Below, in pieces: positions 8,671 through 16,666 of a stretch of DNA of 64,000 nucleotides (the first letter of the stretch is position 1; every line of letters begins with the position of its first letter). The DNA is taken from NCBI RefSeq assembly GCF_026409565.1, contig NZ_CP112881.1:3355501-3419500 (forward strand), in the 5' to 3' direction. This stretch comes from Sneathiella aquimaris. GTDB taxonomy: Bacteria > Pseudomonadota > Alphaproteobacteria > Sneathiellales > Sneathiellaceae. The position numbers were made by a program, and so were the translations under genes. The notes under the pieces were generated by a model that did not search any database, was not told where the DNA came from, and saw only the letters and a program-made list of their open reading frames with translations.

Positions 8671-9408
8671 TCAATCGTTGAATTCGAAATCCGGTAAAGA
8701 GAAAAACGCTGTGCGCAATGCTTCGCCCCAGCTATCGGAGATCAGGTTGTAATAGTCATCATTGGGCTCGACCCGAAATTCATGCCCAATCTCAAAGCTG
8801 TCCGTTTCATAGGTCTGTACATCTATTGGCAATCCGACAGACAAATTGGCCTTGATGGTAGAATCAAACGAAACCATTAACAGTTTGATCGCATCTTCAA
8901 ATTTCATATCCGGATCATAGGCCCGAACGATAATAGGTCGTCCGTACTTGGTTTCCCCGATCTGGAAAAACGGCGTATCAGTAGAGGCCTCAATGAAATT
9001 ACCCTCAGGATAGATCATAAACAGACGTGGTTCCCCCGTTTTGATCTGACCGCCCAGAATAAAAGTCGCGTGAAACGTCGTATCCGCGTTCTGCCCGCCA
9101 ACTGCATTGGACTGCACCACATCTCTGACAAGCTCACCGACAATTTGTGCGACCTGCACCATGGTCGGGGCTTCAAGGATTGACGGAAAGCGCTCAGCCA
9201 AGATTTTGGTCCGCTCCTCGAGCATAGAAACAACGGCTTGGGTCGTGGCCAGATTTCCTGCCGCCATTAGGGTAATGACACGCTCACCCGGTGTTGACCA
9301 GGTGCTCATTTTTCGAAAGGTTGCAATATTATCGACACCAGCATTGGTCCGTGTATCAGACATAAAGACCAAGCCACGATTCAGGCACATGCCCACGCAA
9401 TAAGTCAT
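8671..9408 (-). CDS. Anbu, proteasome-type protease
   Basis: A 245-residue N-terminal-nucleophile hydrolase of the Anbu (ancestral beta subunit) group, related to HslV and proteasome beta subunits. The start M-T-Y-C-V-G exposes Thr2 as nucleophile after Met removal. D18 (M-S-D-T-R-T-N-A-G) and K33 (F-R-K-M) match the catalytic Asp and Lys of the fold, and M-A-A-G-N-L-A-T-T-Q resembles the G-x-x-A core. HslV is much shorter (about 175 residues) and is paired with HslU, which is absent. It is the last gene of a four-gene operon, 33 bases after the transglutaminase gene. Substrate and any unfoldase partner are unknown. Confidence 0.92.
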   Translation of the reverse strand: MTYCVGMCLNRGLVFMSDTRTNAGVDNIATFRKMSTWSTPGERVITLMAAGNLATTQAVVSMLEERTKILAERFPSILEAPTMVQVAQIVGELVRDVVQSNAVGGQNADTTFHATFILGGQIKTGEPRLFMIYPEGNFIEASTDTPFFQIGETKYGRPIIVRAYDPDMKFEDAIKLLMVSFDSTIKANLSVGLPIDVQTYETDSFEIGHEFRVEPNDDYYNLISDSWGEALRTAFFSLPDFEFND

Positions 9409-9441
9409 ACTCAGGAAATCCGTGATACCAAAGGCGTTATC

Positions 9442-10242
9442 TTACTGTTGAACCTGCAAAGACACAATCATCGTTTCACCGCTACTACCGTACCGGACAC
9501 CGGATATCGGGGCGGCGTCCCGATAATCAAGGCCTGTTGCCACACGGACATAGCGCTCATCGGGGCAAATATTATTGGAAACATCAAAACCGACCCAGCC
9601 CAACTCTGGAAGGTAAGCTTCCGCCCATGCATGGGTGGCATCCTGATCAATACGATCATCCATCAGTAGATAGCCACTTACATACCGCGCCGGATACCCC
9701 ATCATACGGGCCGCAGCACTAAAAATGTGAGCGTGGTCCTGACAAACGCCATATTCACTTTTCAGCGCCTCTTCAACAGTCGTCGCGGCATGGGTTTCCC
9801 CCACCTTATAGGAAACCCGTTCTGAAATCAGGCGAGACAATGCATGCATACGCTCGATATCGCCTTCGAACCTGTCCCCCAGTGTTTTTATCAGTTTCTT
9901 CAGTTCCCCACCCGGTTGGGTAAGCTCTGTAGTACTTTTGAAATGCCAAAGTGGCGCATATCCACCATGTTTGCCAACAATCCCATGGGTATCGGTCGTC
10001 TCCACTTCACCCCATGAGTGAATGGAAATTTCTGATTCCCCCGCATTGAAGCTTATAAGATCAACATGGTTGTTATGCTGATCAATAAACTCCAGCTGTT
10101 TCTCTCCGCCCGTGATGGTCGTTTGCCAATTGACCACGCGCTGGTTTTGGTTTGATTTCGGGGTCAGACGAAGCTGGTGCAGGGAATACTGAACCGGTTC
10201 ATCATAATGATATTGCGTTGTATGAGATATATTTAAGAGCAT
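9442..10242 (-). CDS. transglutaminase-like cysteine protease/peptide hydrolase
   Basis: A 266-residue protein with an N-terminal beta-rich transglutaminase-associated region (about 1-75, beginning L-L-N-I-S-H-T-T-Q-Y-H-Y-D) and a papain-like transglutaminase core. The triad is visible: Cys167 in E-Y-G-V-C-Q-D-H-A-H, His204 in D-A-T-H-A-W-A-E, and Asp220 in G-W-V-G-F-D-V-S. No signal peptide, so it is cytoplasmic. Such proteins usually accompany alpha-E and ATP-grasp proteins and are thought to cut or transfer amide bonds. It is 3 bases downstream of the alpha-E gene. Confidence 0.92.
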   Translation of the reverse strand: MLLNISHTTQYHYDEPVQYSLHQLRLTPKSNQNQRVVNWQTTITGGEKQLEFIDQHNNHVDLISFNAGESEISIHSWGEVETTDTHGIVGKHGGYAPLWHFKSTTELTQPGGELKKLIKTLGDRFEGDIERMHALSRLISERVSYKVGETHAATTVEEALKSEYGVCQDHAHIFSAAARMMGYPARYVSGYLLMDDRIDQDATHAWAEAYLPELGWVGFDVSNNICPDERYVRVATGLDYRDAAPISGVRYGSSGETMIVSLQVQQ

Positions 10243-10245
10243 ACT

Positions 10246-11190
10246 TTATCCATCGAAACGGTAATCCTGTGCAATCTGATTGGCCAGCTGCGCATTACCG
10301 TCAATGAAATCAACAATAAATTCATGCAATCCCATATCAAAAATATCATCAATAGGTGTATTGCGTAAACGCTGGTAAAGGACGGCGGCCTGTTCGTGAC
10401 AGGGGAGTTCCAGATCATACCCTTCTGAAAGGTAATCCAGATTCTCGACAATCTGTTTGTAACAAAAGGCCAACGATCGGGGTAACCGCCTGTCACTGAT
10501 CAGAAAATCAGCGATAAAAACGGGGTTGATTTCACCAGCATTCAGCCAGCGATAAGCACTTAGTGCAGAAACCGACCGTAGGATGGATTCCCACTGGACA
10601 TTATCAAGGGACGAACCAACAAAAGACGCCGATGGTAAAAGGACATAATATTTCACATCCAGAATACGGGCTGTGTTATCTGCCCGCTCGACAAAGGTGC
10701 CAAGCCGCGCAAAATCATAGGCGTCATTGCGCAGCATTGTCCCGTGCAGCGCCCCGCGAACCAGAGAGCTCTGTTGACGTATCACCGCCAGAATATCCGG
10801 GAGTTCGCTGTCGCTGATCTTGCGATCCAATAGACCCTTGAGAGTGATGTAACATTCATTGGTCGCTTCCCATACCTCACGGGTCAGCGCTGTCCGAACA
10901 AGCCGCGCATTATTCCGGGCACTTGTGATCGTCGACATAACACTCGATGGATTAGTTGTATCGCGCAGCAGGAAATCGATGACCTGCGGTGCATTAAAGG
11001 TGTCATACTCTTCAGTGTAGAGCTGATACGTCCCGCTTGCCGAGACAACCGACGCCCACTCCCCTTCTGCAGCGGCAGAACGCGTAAGCGCCATACGGAA
11101 ACCGGCTTCCAGAAGTCGAGCGGTGTTTTCACTACGTTCGAGGTTTCGAAACATCCAGAAAAGACCACCTGCATTTTTACCAAGCAACAT
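10246..11190 (-). CDS. alpha-E domain protein
   Basis: A 314-residue all-helical protein of the alpha-E family (formerly DUF403). Typical features are the N-terminal L-L-G-K-N-A-G-G-L-F-W-M-F-R-N-L-E-R-S-E-N-T-A-R (read in two parts), the internal R-N-N-A-R-L-V-R, and F-V-E-R-A-D-N-T-A-R-I-L-D near residue 165. No enzymatic residues are established for the family; it is almost always beside a circularly permuted ATP-grasp protein and is presumed to be its partner. It starts 3 bases after the ATP-grasp gene ends. Confidence 0.93.
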   Translation of the reverse strand: MLLGKNAGGLFWMFRNLERSENTARLLEAGFRMALTRSAAAEGEWASVVSASGTYQLYTEEYDTFNAPQVIDFLLRDTTNPSSVMSTITSARNNARLVRTALTREVWEATNECYITLKGLLDRKISDSELPDILAVIRQQSSLVRGALHGTMLRNDAYDFARLGTFVERADNTARILDVKYYVLLPSASFVGSSLDNVQWESILRSVSALSAYRWLNAGEINPVFIADFLISDRRLPRSLAFCYKQIVENLDYLSEGYDLELPCHEQAAVLYQRLRNTPIDDIFDMGLHEFIVDFIDGNAQLANQIAQDYRFDG

Positions 11191-11193
11191 GAC

Positions 11194-12606
11194 CTATTCC
11201 TCCAGAACCCACGTATCTTTTGTACCGCCGCCCTGACTTGAATTAACAACCAGTGACCCTTCTTTCAACGCAACGCGTGTCAGACCACCGGGCGTTATAT
11301 TGATATTCTCCGGGGAGACCAGAACATAGGGCCGAAGATCCACGTGACGCGGTGCCAATCCTTTATTGGTTAGAATAGGCACGGTCGATAACGATAATGT
11401 TGGTTGAGCGATATAATTATCGGGCCGGGCTTTCAACTTGCTGCGGAACGATGCCAGCTCGCGTTTGCTCGCAGCCGGTCCAACGAGCATGCCATAACCA
11501 CCGGAACCATGAACTTCTTTAACGACCAGATCCTCAAGATTATCAAGGACATACGCCAAAGAATCCGCCTCAGAACATCGCCAGGTCGGAACGTTTTTAA
11601 GAATGGCCTTCTCGCCTGTATAAAATTCAACAATGTCCGGAATATACGAGTAAATTGCTTTATCATCCGCAATGCCTGTGCCGGGTGCATTGGCAATGGT
11701 AATGCCGCCTGCACGATACACATCCATAATACCGGGAACCCCCAGCATCGAGTCCGGGTTGAAATTCAGTGGATCGAGATATTCGTCATCAACGCGACGG
11801 TAAAGCACGTCAATAGCCTCATAGCCCCTCGTTGTCCGCATGGCAACGCGGCCATCGATCACGCGCAAATCGTGACTTTCAACAAGCTCAGCCCCCATCT
11901 GTTCAGCCAGAAAGGAGTGTTCGAAATACGCTGAATTGTAAATACCGGGCGTCAAGACAGCAACAACAGGCCTGCCTGTACAGGCTTTCGGCGCACAAGC
12001 GCTTAGGCTTCGCCGCAGGTTACGGGGGTAATTACTAACAGGTTGCACCTTGATCTTGGCAAACAACTCCGGAAACATGTGTAGCATTGTTTCCCTGTTT
12101 TCCAACATATACGACACCCCGGAAGGCGTTCGAGCGTTGTCTTCGAGGACATAAAACTCGTCTTCCCCGGTACGAACGATATCAGTCCCGACGATATGCG
12201 TATAAACATTGCCGGGAGGCGACACACCCAGCATTTGAGGCAAAAAAGCTTCATTTTTTGTGATAAGTTCAGCCGGAATGCGCCCTGCGCGCAATATTTC
12301 CTGTCGGTGATAAATATCATGCAAGAAAGCATTTATGGCACGGACCCGTTGCTCGATCCCGCGGGACAGACGGCTCCACTCTCTCTCCGAAATAATCCGG
12401 GGGATGATGTCAAAAGGGATTAACCTTTCTGACGCCTCCTCGCGGCCATAAACATTAAAAGTAATTCCAGTACGACGGAAAAACGCTTCTGATGCGGCCT
12501 GCTTTTTTTTCAGCCGAGCCGGCTTTTCCGAAATCATCCATTTTTGATAATCTTGATAAGGTTCTCTGACCTTATCATCTGGACCTGACATCTCATTGAA
12601 GAACAT
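11194..12606 (-). CDS. circularly permuted ATP-grasp protein
   Basis: A protein of about 470 residues (former DUF404/DUF407) predicted to ligate a carboxylate to an amine with ATP, probably making a peptide or peptide tag. Family marks are F-F-R-R-T-G-I-T-F-N-V-Y-G near the N-terminus, F-L-P-Q-M-L-G-V-S-P-P-G-N, E-D-N-A-R-T-P-S-G-V-S-Y-M-L-E-N-R, V-V-K-E-V-H-G-S-G-G-Y-G-M-L-V-G (nucleotide loop) and the terminal S-S-Q-G-G-G-T-K-D-T-W-V-L. I favour the ATG at 12606 since M-F-F-N-E-M-S-G resembles family N-termini and GGAAA lies upstream; an ATG at 12621 is also possible. First gene of the Anbu operon. Confidence 0.92.
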   Translation of the reverse strand: MFFNEMSGPDDKVREPYQDYQKWMISEKPARLKKKQAASEAFFRRTGITFNVYGREEASERLIPFDIIPRIISEREWSRLSRGIEQRVRAINAFLHDIYHRQEILRAGRIPAELITKNEAFLPQMLGVSPPGNVYTHIVGTDIVRTGEDEFYVLEDNARTPSGVSYMLENRETMLHMFPELFAKIKVQPVSNYPRNLRRSLSACAPKACTGRPVVAVLTPGIYNSAYFEHSFLAEQMGAELVESHDLRVIDGRVAMRTTRGYEAIDVLYRRVDDEYLDPLNFNPDSMLGVPGIMDVYRAGGITIANAPGTGIADDKAIYSYIPDIVEFYTGEKAILKNVPTWRCSEADSLAYVLDNLEDLVVKEVHGSGGYGMLVGPAASKRELASFRSKLKARPDNYIAQPTLSLSTVPILTNKGLAPRHVDLRPYVLVSPENINITPGGLTRVALKEGSLVVNSSQGGGTKDTWVLEE

Positions 12607-12619
12607 GTTTTTATTTTCC

Positions 12620-12799
12620 ATGGCTAACAACTTAACAAAAAGCAGTGATAATTCAACCACCCCTCCCTCCAACAAAGAGGACACACTGTCACCTTATCAG
12701 CCTGAGACAGCATCAAAATCATGGAGCCAGGCACGCTATTGGCACAACTGCCGTACCAATCCTTACTGGCGCGAAACGACCGACAAAAAACGTCATTAG
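12620..12799 (+). CDS. small uncharacterised protein, doubtful
   Basis: A 59-residue frame divergent from the ATP-grasp gene. The first part is rich in Ser, Thr and Pro; the end carries R-Y-W-H-N-C-R-T-N-P-Y-W-R, an unusually aromatic and basic stretch, then D-K-K-R-H. I do not recognise it. No ribosome site is evident and its 5' end abuts or overlaps the ATP-grasp start, so it may not be expressed. Confidence 0.25.
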   Translation: MANNLTKSSDNSTTPPSNKEDTLSPYQPETASKSWSQARYWHNCRTNPYWRETTDKKRH

Positions 12800-12967
12800 C
12801 GCACTGATTTAATGCACTAATTTATAGAATCAAACATAAAGAAAAGAAGAGATCCGCACGCCTTTAAACGAGGTTTTCCGGCAGCATAAATTTCCGGTCA
12901 CAGTTCAAAATCCGCGACGCAGAAATAATTTTAAACAAGGCTGAATTTTCGCGATTAAAGACGAAAC

Positions 12968-13354
12968 GTGATTGCCAACCAAAGAAATTTTTCAAAGACA
13001 GCGACGAAAAACTGGTTCCTTTTCAGATCCAAAACAAGGGATCCCGCCATCAGCAATGCATCTTCAGGTTTTGGACGGGATACCCTTAAAAGCTGGAACC
13101 TGAAAAACGACAAAGACCTGTTGGCAGAACAAAGTTGGGATCACTTCGCCATTAAACCAATACCCCTGACCAGCGCCATGAAGGTGAGCACAGGCGCAGA
13201 TTTGCACGGCTTCTCAAAGTATCTATTCAATCCTTCTTTACCCAGAGGAATTCGTCAAAATTCAGCCGCGGAATATCAACTCGCTGAAGCCTGGTTTATA
13301 TTTGGCGCTACCGATATTTGGCTAATATCTTGTCGTAAGTGCCATCTTTTTTAA
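12968..13354 (+). CDS. unrecognised reading frame, doubtful
   Basis: A 128-codon frame with a GTG start in the otherwise gene-poor stretch 12800-13307. It has no recognisable motif and no ribosome site, and its 3' end runs 47 bases into the convergent binding-protein gene. Composition is mixed with many Asn, Lys and Ser. It may be non-coding or the relic of a gene. Nothing else was seen in this 500-base stretch. Confidence 0.2.
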   Translation: MIANQRNFSKTATKNWFLFRSKTRDPAISNASSGFGRDTLKSWNLKNDKDLLAEQSWDHFAIKPIPLTSAMKVSTGADLHGFSKYLFNPSLPRGIRQNSAAEYQLAEAWFIFGATDIWLISCRKCHLF

Positions 13355-14096
13355 TTTCGGCAAGTCCTGCATTAAATTGCTTTAGCAACGTTTTTGAGCC
13401 ATTGGCCGACTTGCTGAAACAGGAGTAATAATTCGTAAAAGAAAGTTCATGATAAACAACCTCTTTCGATTTATTTTGCTGTCCCAGATAGTATCGAGTA
13501 GGGGCTTCATAGGTATAGTAAAAATCAATACGACCGTTCAGCAGAACTTTTAATCCCTGCTGCTCATCGGACAATTCGATGATATTTGGAACATTCGCTT
13601 CTTTCAGGTTCTCTATGATATTGTAGCCGCGCACAACACCAACCGGGCGCGTGCCAATTTCATCGACTGTTTTTAATTTAGGAAAGTTATTTTTCGTTAA
13701 ACTGAAAACGCCTGACGAAGCTTTTCCCAAAGGGTCCGAAAAATACAAAAACTCCGTTCTTTCCTTGGTCTGAGAACAGCTACAAACGCCGTTAACGCGC
13801 CCTTGCCGGGCTTCTTCCAGGGCCCGTTTCCACGGCATATACTGAATTTTTAGATCCACCCCCACTCGTTTGAAAGACTGCCTCAGGAATTCAACGTCAA
13901 AACCAGATAAACCGGAGTCACTATTTTCCATTTTATACGGCGGAAATTCGTTACAAGCGAAAACGACAGGCTCATCAGAAAAAGCGGGGTTTCCTGATAA
14001 AAGCCACAGAAAAATCAAACAACTCAATACTCTAAAAATTTGAGCCAATAGGCCCTCCAACGAGTTAAGCCGAAATATACCAAAGACTATTGCCAA
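13308..14096 (-). CDS. periplasmic substrate-binding protein, amino-acid type
   Basis: A 262-residue protein of the bacterial extracellular solute-binding family 3. A hydrophobic leader (about residues 15-40, ending N-P-A-F-S-D-E) indicates export. The mature part begins V-V-F-A-C-N-E-F-P-P-Y-K, and has G-L-S-G-F-D-V-E-F-L, P-W-K-R-A-L-E-E-A-R-Q-G-R, and F-S-D-P-L-G, all typical of polar amino-acid binders. No permease or ATPase genes adjoin, so it is an orphan binder or a sensor-type protein. The ligand is not predictable. Confidence 0.82.
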   Translation of the reverse strand: MAIVFGIFRLNSLEGLLAQIFRVLSCLIFLWLLSGNPAFSDEPVVFACNEFPPYKMENSDSGLSGFDVEFLRQSFKRVGVDLKIQYMPWKRALEEARQGRVNGVCSCSQTKERTEFLYFSDPLGKASSGVFSLTKNNFPKLKTVDEIGTRPVGVVRGYNIIENLKEANVPNIIELSDEQQGLKVLLNGRIDFYYTYEAPTRYYLGQQNKSKEVVYHELSFTNYYSCFSKSANGSKTLLKQFNAGLAEIKKDGTYDKILAKYR

Positions 14097-14249
14097 ATTA
14101 CAGTGGCACCCTAACGAACAAGCGCCTTACATATGCGAACATTAGCATACCAAAAATAATTTTTAATTAATAGGGCGAACAAAGTAAGGTCATTTCACAA
14201 TCGCTGATATCCGGCCCTTCCCGTTCGGCTCTCTATTGATACCCCATCA

Positions 14250-14273
14250 TTTGGACGCAATAGGTCGTCCAAA
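14250..14273. other. perfect inverted repeat upstream of DUF2189 gene
   Basis: TTTGGACG (14250-14257) and CGTCCAAA (14266-14273) form an 8-bp perfect stem with an 8-base loop. It sits 93 bases upstream of the DUF2189 gene in a 270-base gap between divergent genes. There is no T-tract, so it could be an operator or a leader hairpin rather than a terminator. Confidence 0.35.
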
Positions 14274-14366
14274 AATCTTCTACACCCGTGTATTTCAAGA
14301 GACTTTACTATGTCCGGGATTGCTCTTAAGCTTTAGCAAAACGCATGCCTGTGCGCGGAGAGAGAC

Positions 14367-15257
14367 ATGACGCAGACAAACAAAACGCCCCCTGTAAAGG
14401 ACGCACCAATCAGCAGATCAACGACACAGAATCCGCAAAGACCGCTTTTCCTGATCAAGGAAATGGCCTTGGTCGAAAGGGTCGGAACAGAGGATGTTTG
14501 GTCATGGCTGGCCGCAGGCTGGGCAGACCTGAAGTCCAACATGACGACAAGTGTTCCCTATGCTGGCCTTTTTATCCTTGTGGGTATCGCAATCTCGTTT
14601 GGTTTCTATTTTATGGGCTGGCCATATCTGATTTTGCCTGCGTTAAGCGGATTTCTGCTTGTTGGCCCTGCTGTCGGTATTGGCTTCTATGAAATCAGTC
14701 GACGGCAAGCCTCTGGCAGTAAGGCCTCGCTTTGGGACGCGATAACCGCAGCGCGGTACAATAAACTGGGTATTTTTGGCTTTGGCGTTGCCCTTACCTT
14801 CATTTTTCAAGTGTGGATCCGTCTTTCTTTCACTGTTTTTGCCCTGAATTTTCCGGGCATCATGCCGGAATGGGACGTTATTCTGTTGCGCAGCTTCAGC
14901 ATGGAAGGCATCTATTTCGGAATTTCGATTTCCCTCGTTGGAGCCGTTTTCGCTACCGGTATCTTTTTCGTTGGCGCTTTTTCCATGCCAATGATGATGG
15001 ACCGAAAATCAATGCTGTTGCCGTCGATTATCACCAGCGCTTATGCCGTTTCCCAAAATCGCAATGCCATGCTGTTATGGGCGGCGATCATTGTCATCTT
15101 TACCGGTATTGGACTGGTCACCGCAGGAATTGGACTTATGGTAACACTTCCGCTTATCGGGCATGCCACCTGGCACGCCTATAAACAGGTAATGTCTGGC
15201 GACCTGCCTGACGGAGAAACACACGCAGCCGGAACCCTTGCATCTAAAAACGAATGA
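14367..15257 (+). CDS. DUF2189 family membrane protein
   Basis: A 296-residue inner-membrane protein with a polar N-terminal stretch of about 50 residues followed by roughly six hydrophobic segments, for example A-G-L-F-I-L-V-G-I-A-I-S-F-G and a late glycine-rich segment G-I-G-L-V-T-A-G-I-G-L. The start of the family motif, W-L-A-A-G-W-A-D-L, and the loop G-I-G-F-Y-E-I-S-R-R are typical of DUF2189. A GGAGAGAG ribosome site precedes the ATG. Function unknown. It stands alone. Confidence 0.87.
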   Translation: MTQTNKTPPVKDAPISRSTTQNPQRPLFLIKEMALVERVGTEDVWSWLAAGWADLKSNMTTSVPYAGLFILVGIAISFGFYFMGWPYLILPALSGFLLVGPAVGIGFYEISRRQASGSKASLWDAITAARYNKLGIFGFGVALTFIFQVWIRLSFTVFALNFPGIMPEWDVILLRSFSMEGIYFGISISLVGAVFATGIFFVGAFSMPMMMDRKSMLLPSIITSAYAVSQNRNAMLLWAAIIVIFTGIGLVTAGIGLMVTLPLIGHATWHAYKQVMSGDLPDGETHAAGTLASKNE

Positions 15258-15347
15258 CAACCGACAAACCAAATGTCCACCGGCGAGAAAGCACGCGATA
15301 AAGACCCGTTCAAAAGAGGATAAAAAAGCTTCTTTCCGCCGTCATCC

Positions 15348-15394
15348 GGACAGGAAGGCCACTAACGGGGCGGCTCCTCCACTTTAGCCTGTCC
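15348..15394. other. possible structured leader upstream of ACR3 gene
   Basis: GGACAGG (15348-15354) pairs perfectly with CCTGTCC (15388-15394) around a 33-base GC-rich interior that can fold further. It lies about 120 bases upstream of the arsenite exporter start, in a 257-base gap. It does not match a riboswitch class I can name, and it could equally be a terminator remnant. Confidence 0.25.
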
Positions 15395-15514
15395 TCTCTC
15401 ACTGCGCCCCAAGTACCACTGAAAATCAGAAAATAGGGGAAATGCAGACAACCCAGTATTTTTCAGTATTTTCTGAAAAAAAGTGAAATCTTGATTTTAA
15501 AGAGTAATTCGACA

Positions 15515-16537
15515 ATGGGACGATTTGAACGATATCTATCCGTATGGGTTGCCCTCTGCATTGGCGGCGGCGTTCTTTTGGGAAGCTTTTCACCCGTGAC
15601 ATTTCAATGGGTGGCAACACTCGAATATGCCAATGTTAATTTTATCGTTGCGATCTTTATCTGGATCATGATTTTCCCCATGATGGTCAACGTCAATTTC
15701 AATTCGTTGAAAGATGTTGGCAGGAAACCCAAGGGGCTGTGCATTACCCTTGTCATTAACTGGCTGGTCAAGCCCTTTACGATGGCTGCCCTCGGTATAC
15801 TTTTTTTCGAGCATGTCTTTGCTGGCCTCGTCATGCCGGAAACGGCAAAAGAGTACATAGCGGGTATGATCCTTTTGGGGGTTGCCCCCTGTACAGCCAT
15901 GGTTTTTGTCTGGAGTCAGCTGGTCAAGGGGGATGCAAATTATACGCTGGTACAGGTTTCCATCAATGATGTGATCATGATTTTCGCGTTCGCCCCCATT
16001 GCGGCCCTGCTTTTGGGGGTCACCGATGTTGTCGTTCCATGGGAGACTTTGGTCCTGTCGGTTATTTTGTACGTAGCCACCCCCTTGACCGCGGGCTACC
16101 TTACCCGGAGAGCCCTGTCGAGCGGCGGTGATACCGATCGTGTTGCCCGCTTCACCCAGTCCTTGAAACCTTTTTCTATTATTGGACTTTTGGCAACAGT
16201 CGTTCTTCTTTTCGGTTTTCAGGCTGAAACCATTTTAACCAAGCCCATTGTTATTGCGCTGATCGCGGTTCCGCTTCTTATTCAAAGCTACGGTATTTTC
16301 CTACTGGCCTATACCTGGGCTTATCTGTGGCGTGTTCCGTTTTCCACCGCTGCACCAGCCGCATTAATAGGAACCTCCAATTTTTTTGAACTTGCTGTGG
16401 CCGTCGCCATAAGTCTTTTTGGTTTAAACTCGGGAGCCGCTCTGGCGACAGTTGTTGGTGTTCTGGTTGAAGTGCCCGTCATGTTATCGCTCGTTGCCAT
16501 TGCAAATAAAACCCGGGGCTATTTTCAAGAGGACTGA
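15515..16537 (+). CDS. ACR3-family arsenite efflux transporter
   Basis: A 340-residue inner-membrane carrier with about ten transmembrane helices that exports arsenite. Identifying stretches are [15 protein letters not shown] (helix 2), [11 protein letters not shown], and the essential-cysteine region [13 protein letters not shown]. The ATG at 15515 follows AAAGAG; an in-frame TTG at 15491 is less likely. No ArsR, ArsC or ArsH gene lies beside it, so it is not in a standard ars operon. Confidence 0.92.
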   Translation: MGRFERYLSVWVALCIGGGVLLGSFSPVTFQWVATLEYANVNFIVAIFIWIMIFPMMVNVNFNSLKDVGRKPKGLCITLVINWLVKPFTMAALGILFFEHVFAGLVMPETAKEYIAGMILLGVAPCTAMVFVWSQLVKGDANYTLVQVSINDVIMIFAFAPIAALLLGVTDVVVPWETLVLSVILYVATPLTAGYLTRRALSSGGDTDRVARFTQSLKPFSIIGLLATVVLLFGFQAETILTKPIVIALIAVPLLIQSYGIFLLAYTWAYLWRVPFSTAAPAALIGTSNFFELAVAVAISLFGLNSGAALATVVGVLVEVPVMLSLVAIANKTRGYFQED

Positions 16538-16666
16538 TGCACGGACAGAACACTACACGATTTAAATCTACTTCAGCGTGTTTCAATTAAACCCGCGAAC
16601 GCACGCGTCTTATTTGCCAAGCCATATTTCAAGGACTATACTCGATCAAAAAAAAGGATCAGTTCA

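Noticed and set aside
8454-8674. Small reading frames between the TPR and Anbu genes
   Set aside because: They have no ribosome site, overlap one another in different frames and show no family motif, so they are treated as chance.
8671-9408. HslV protease
   Set aside because: The protein is about 245 residues, longer than HslV, and no HslU is beside it. The transglutaminase, alpha-E and ATP-grasp partners point to Anbu.
12800-13307. Hidden gene or RNA in the sparse stretch
   Set aside because: Only a weak frame without a ribosome site is visible and no stable repeat or family motif was found, so nothing is claimed beyond the doubtful frame listed.
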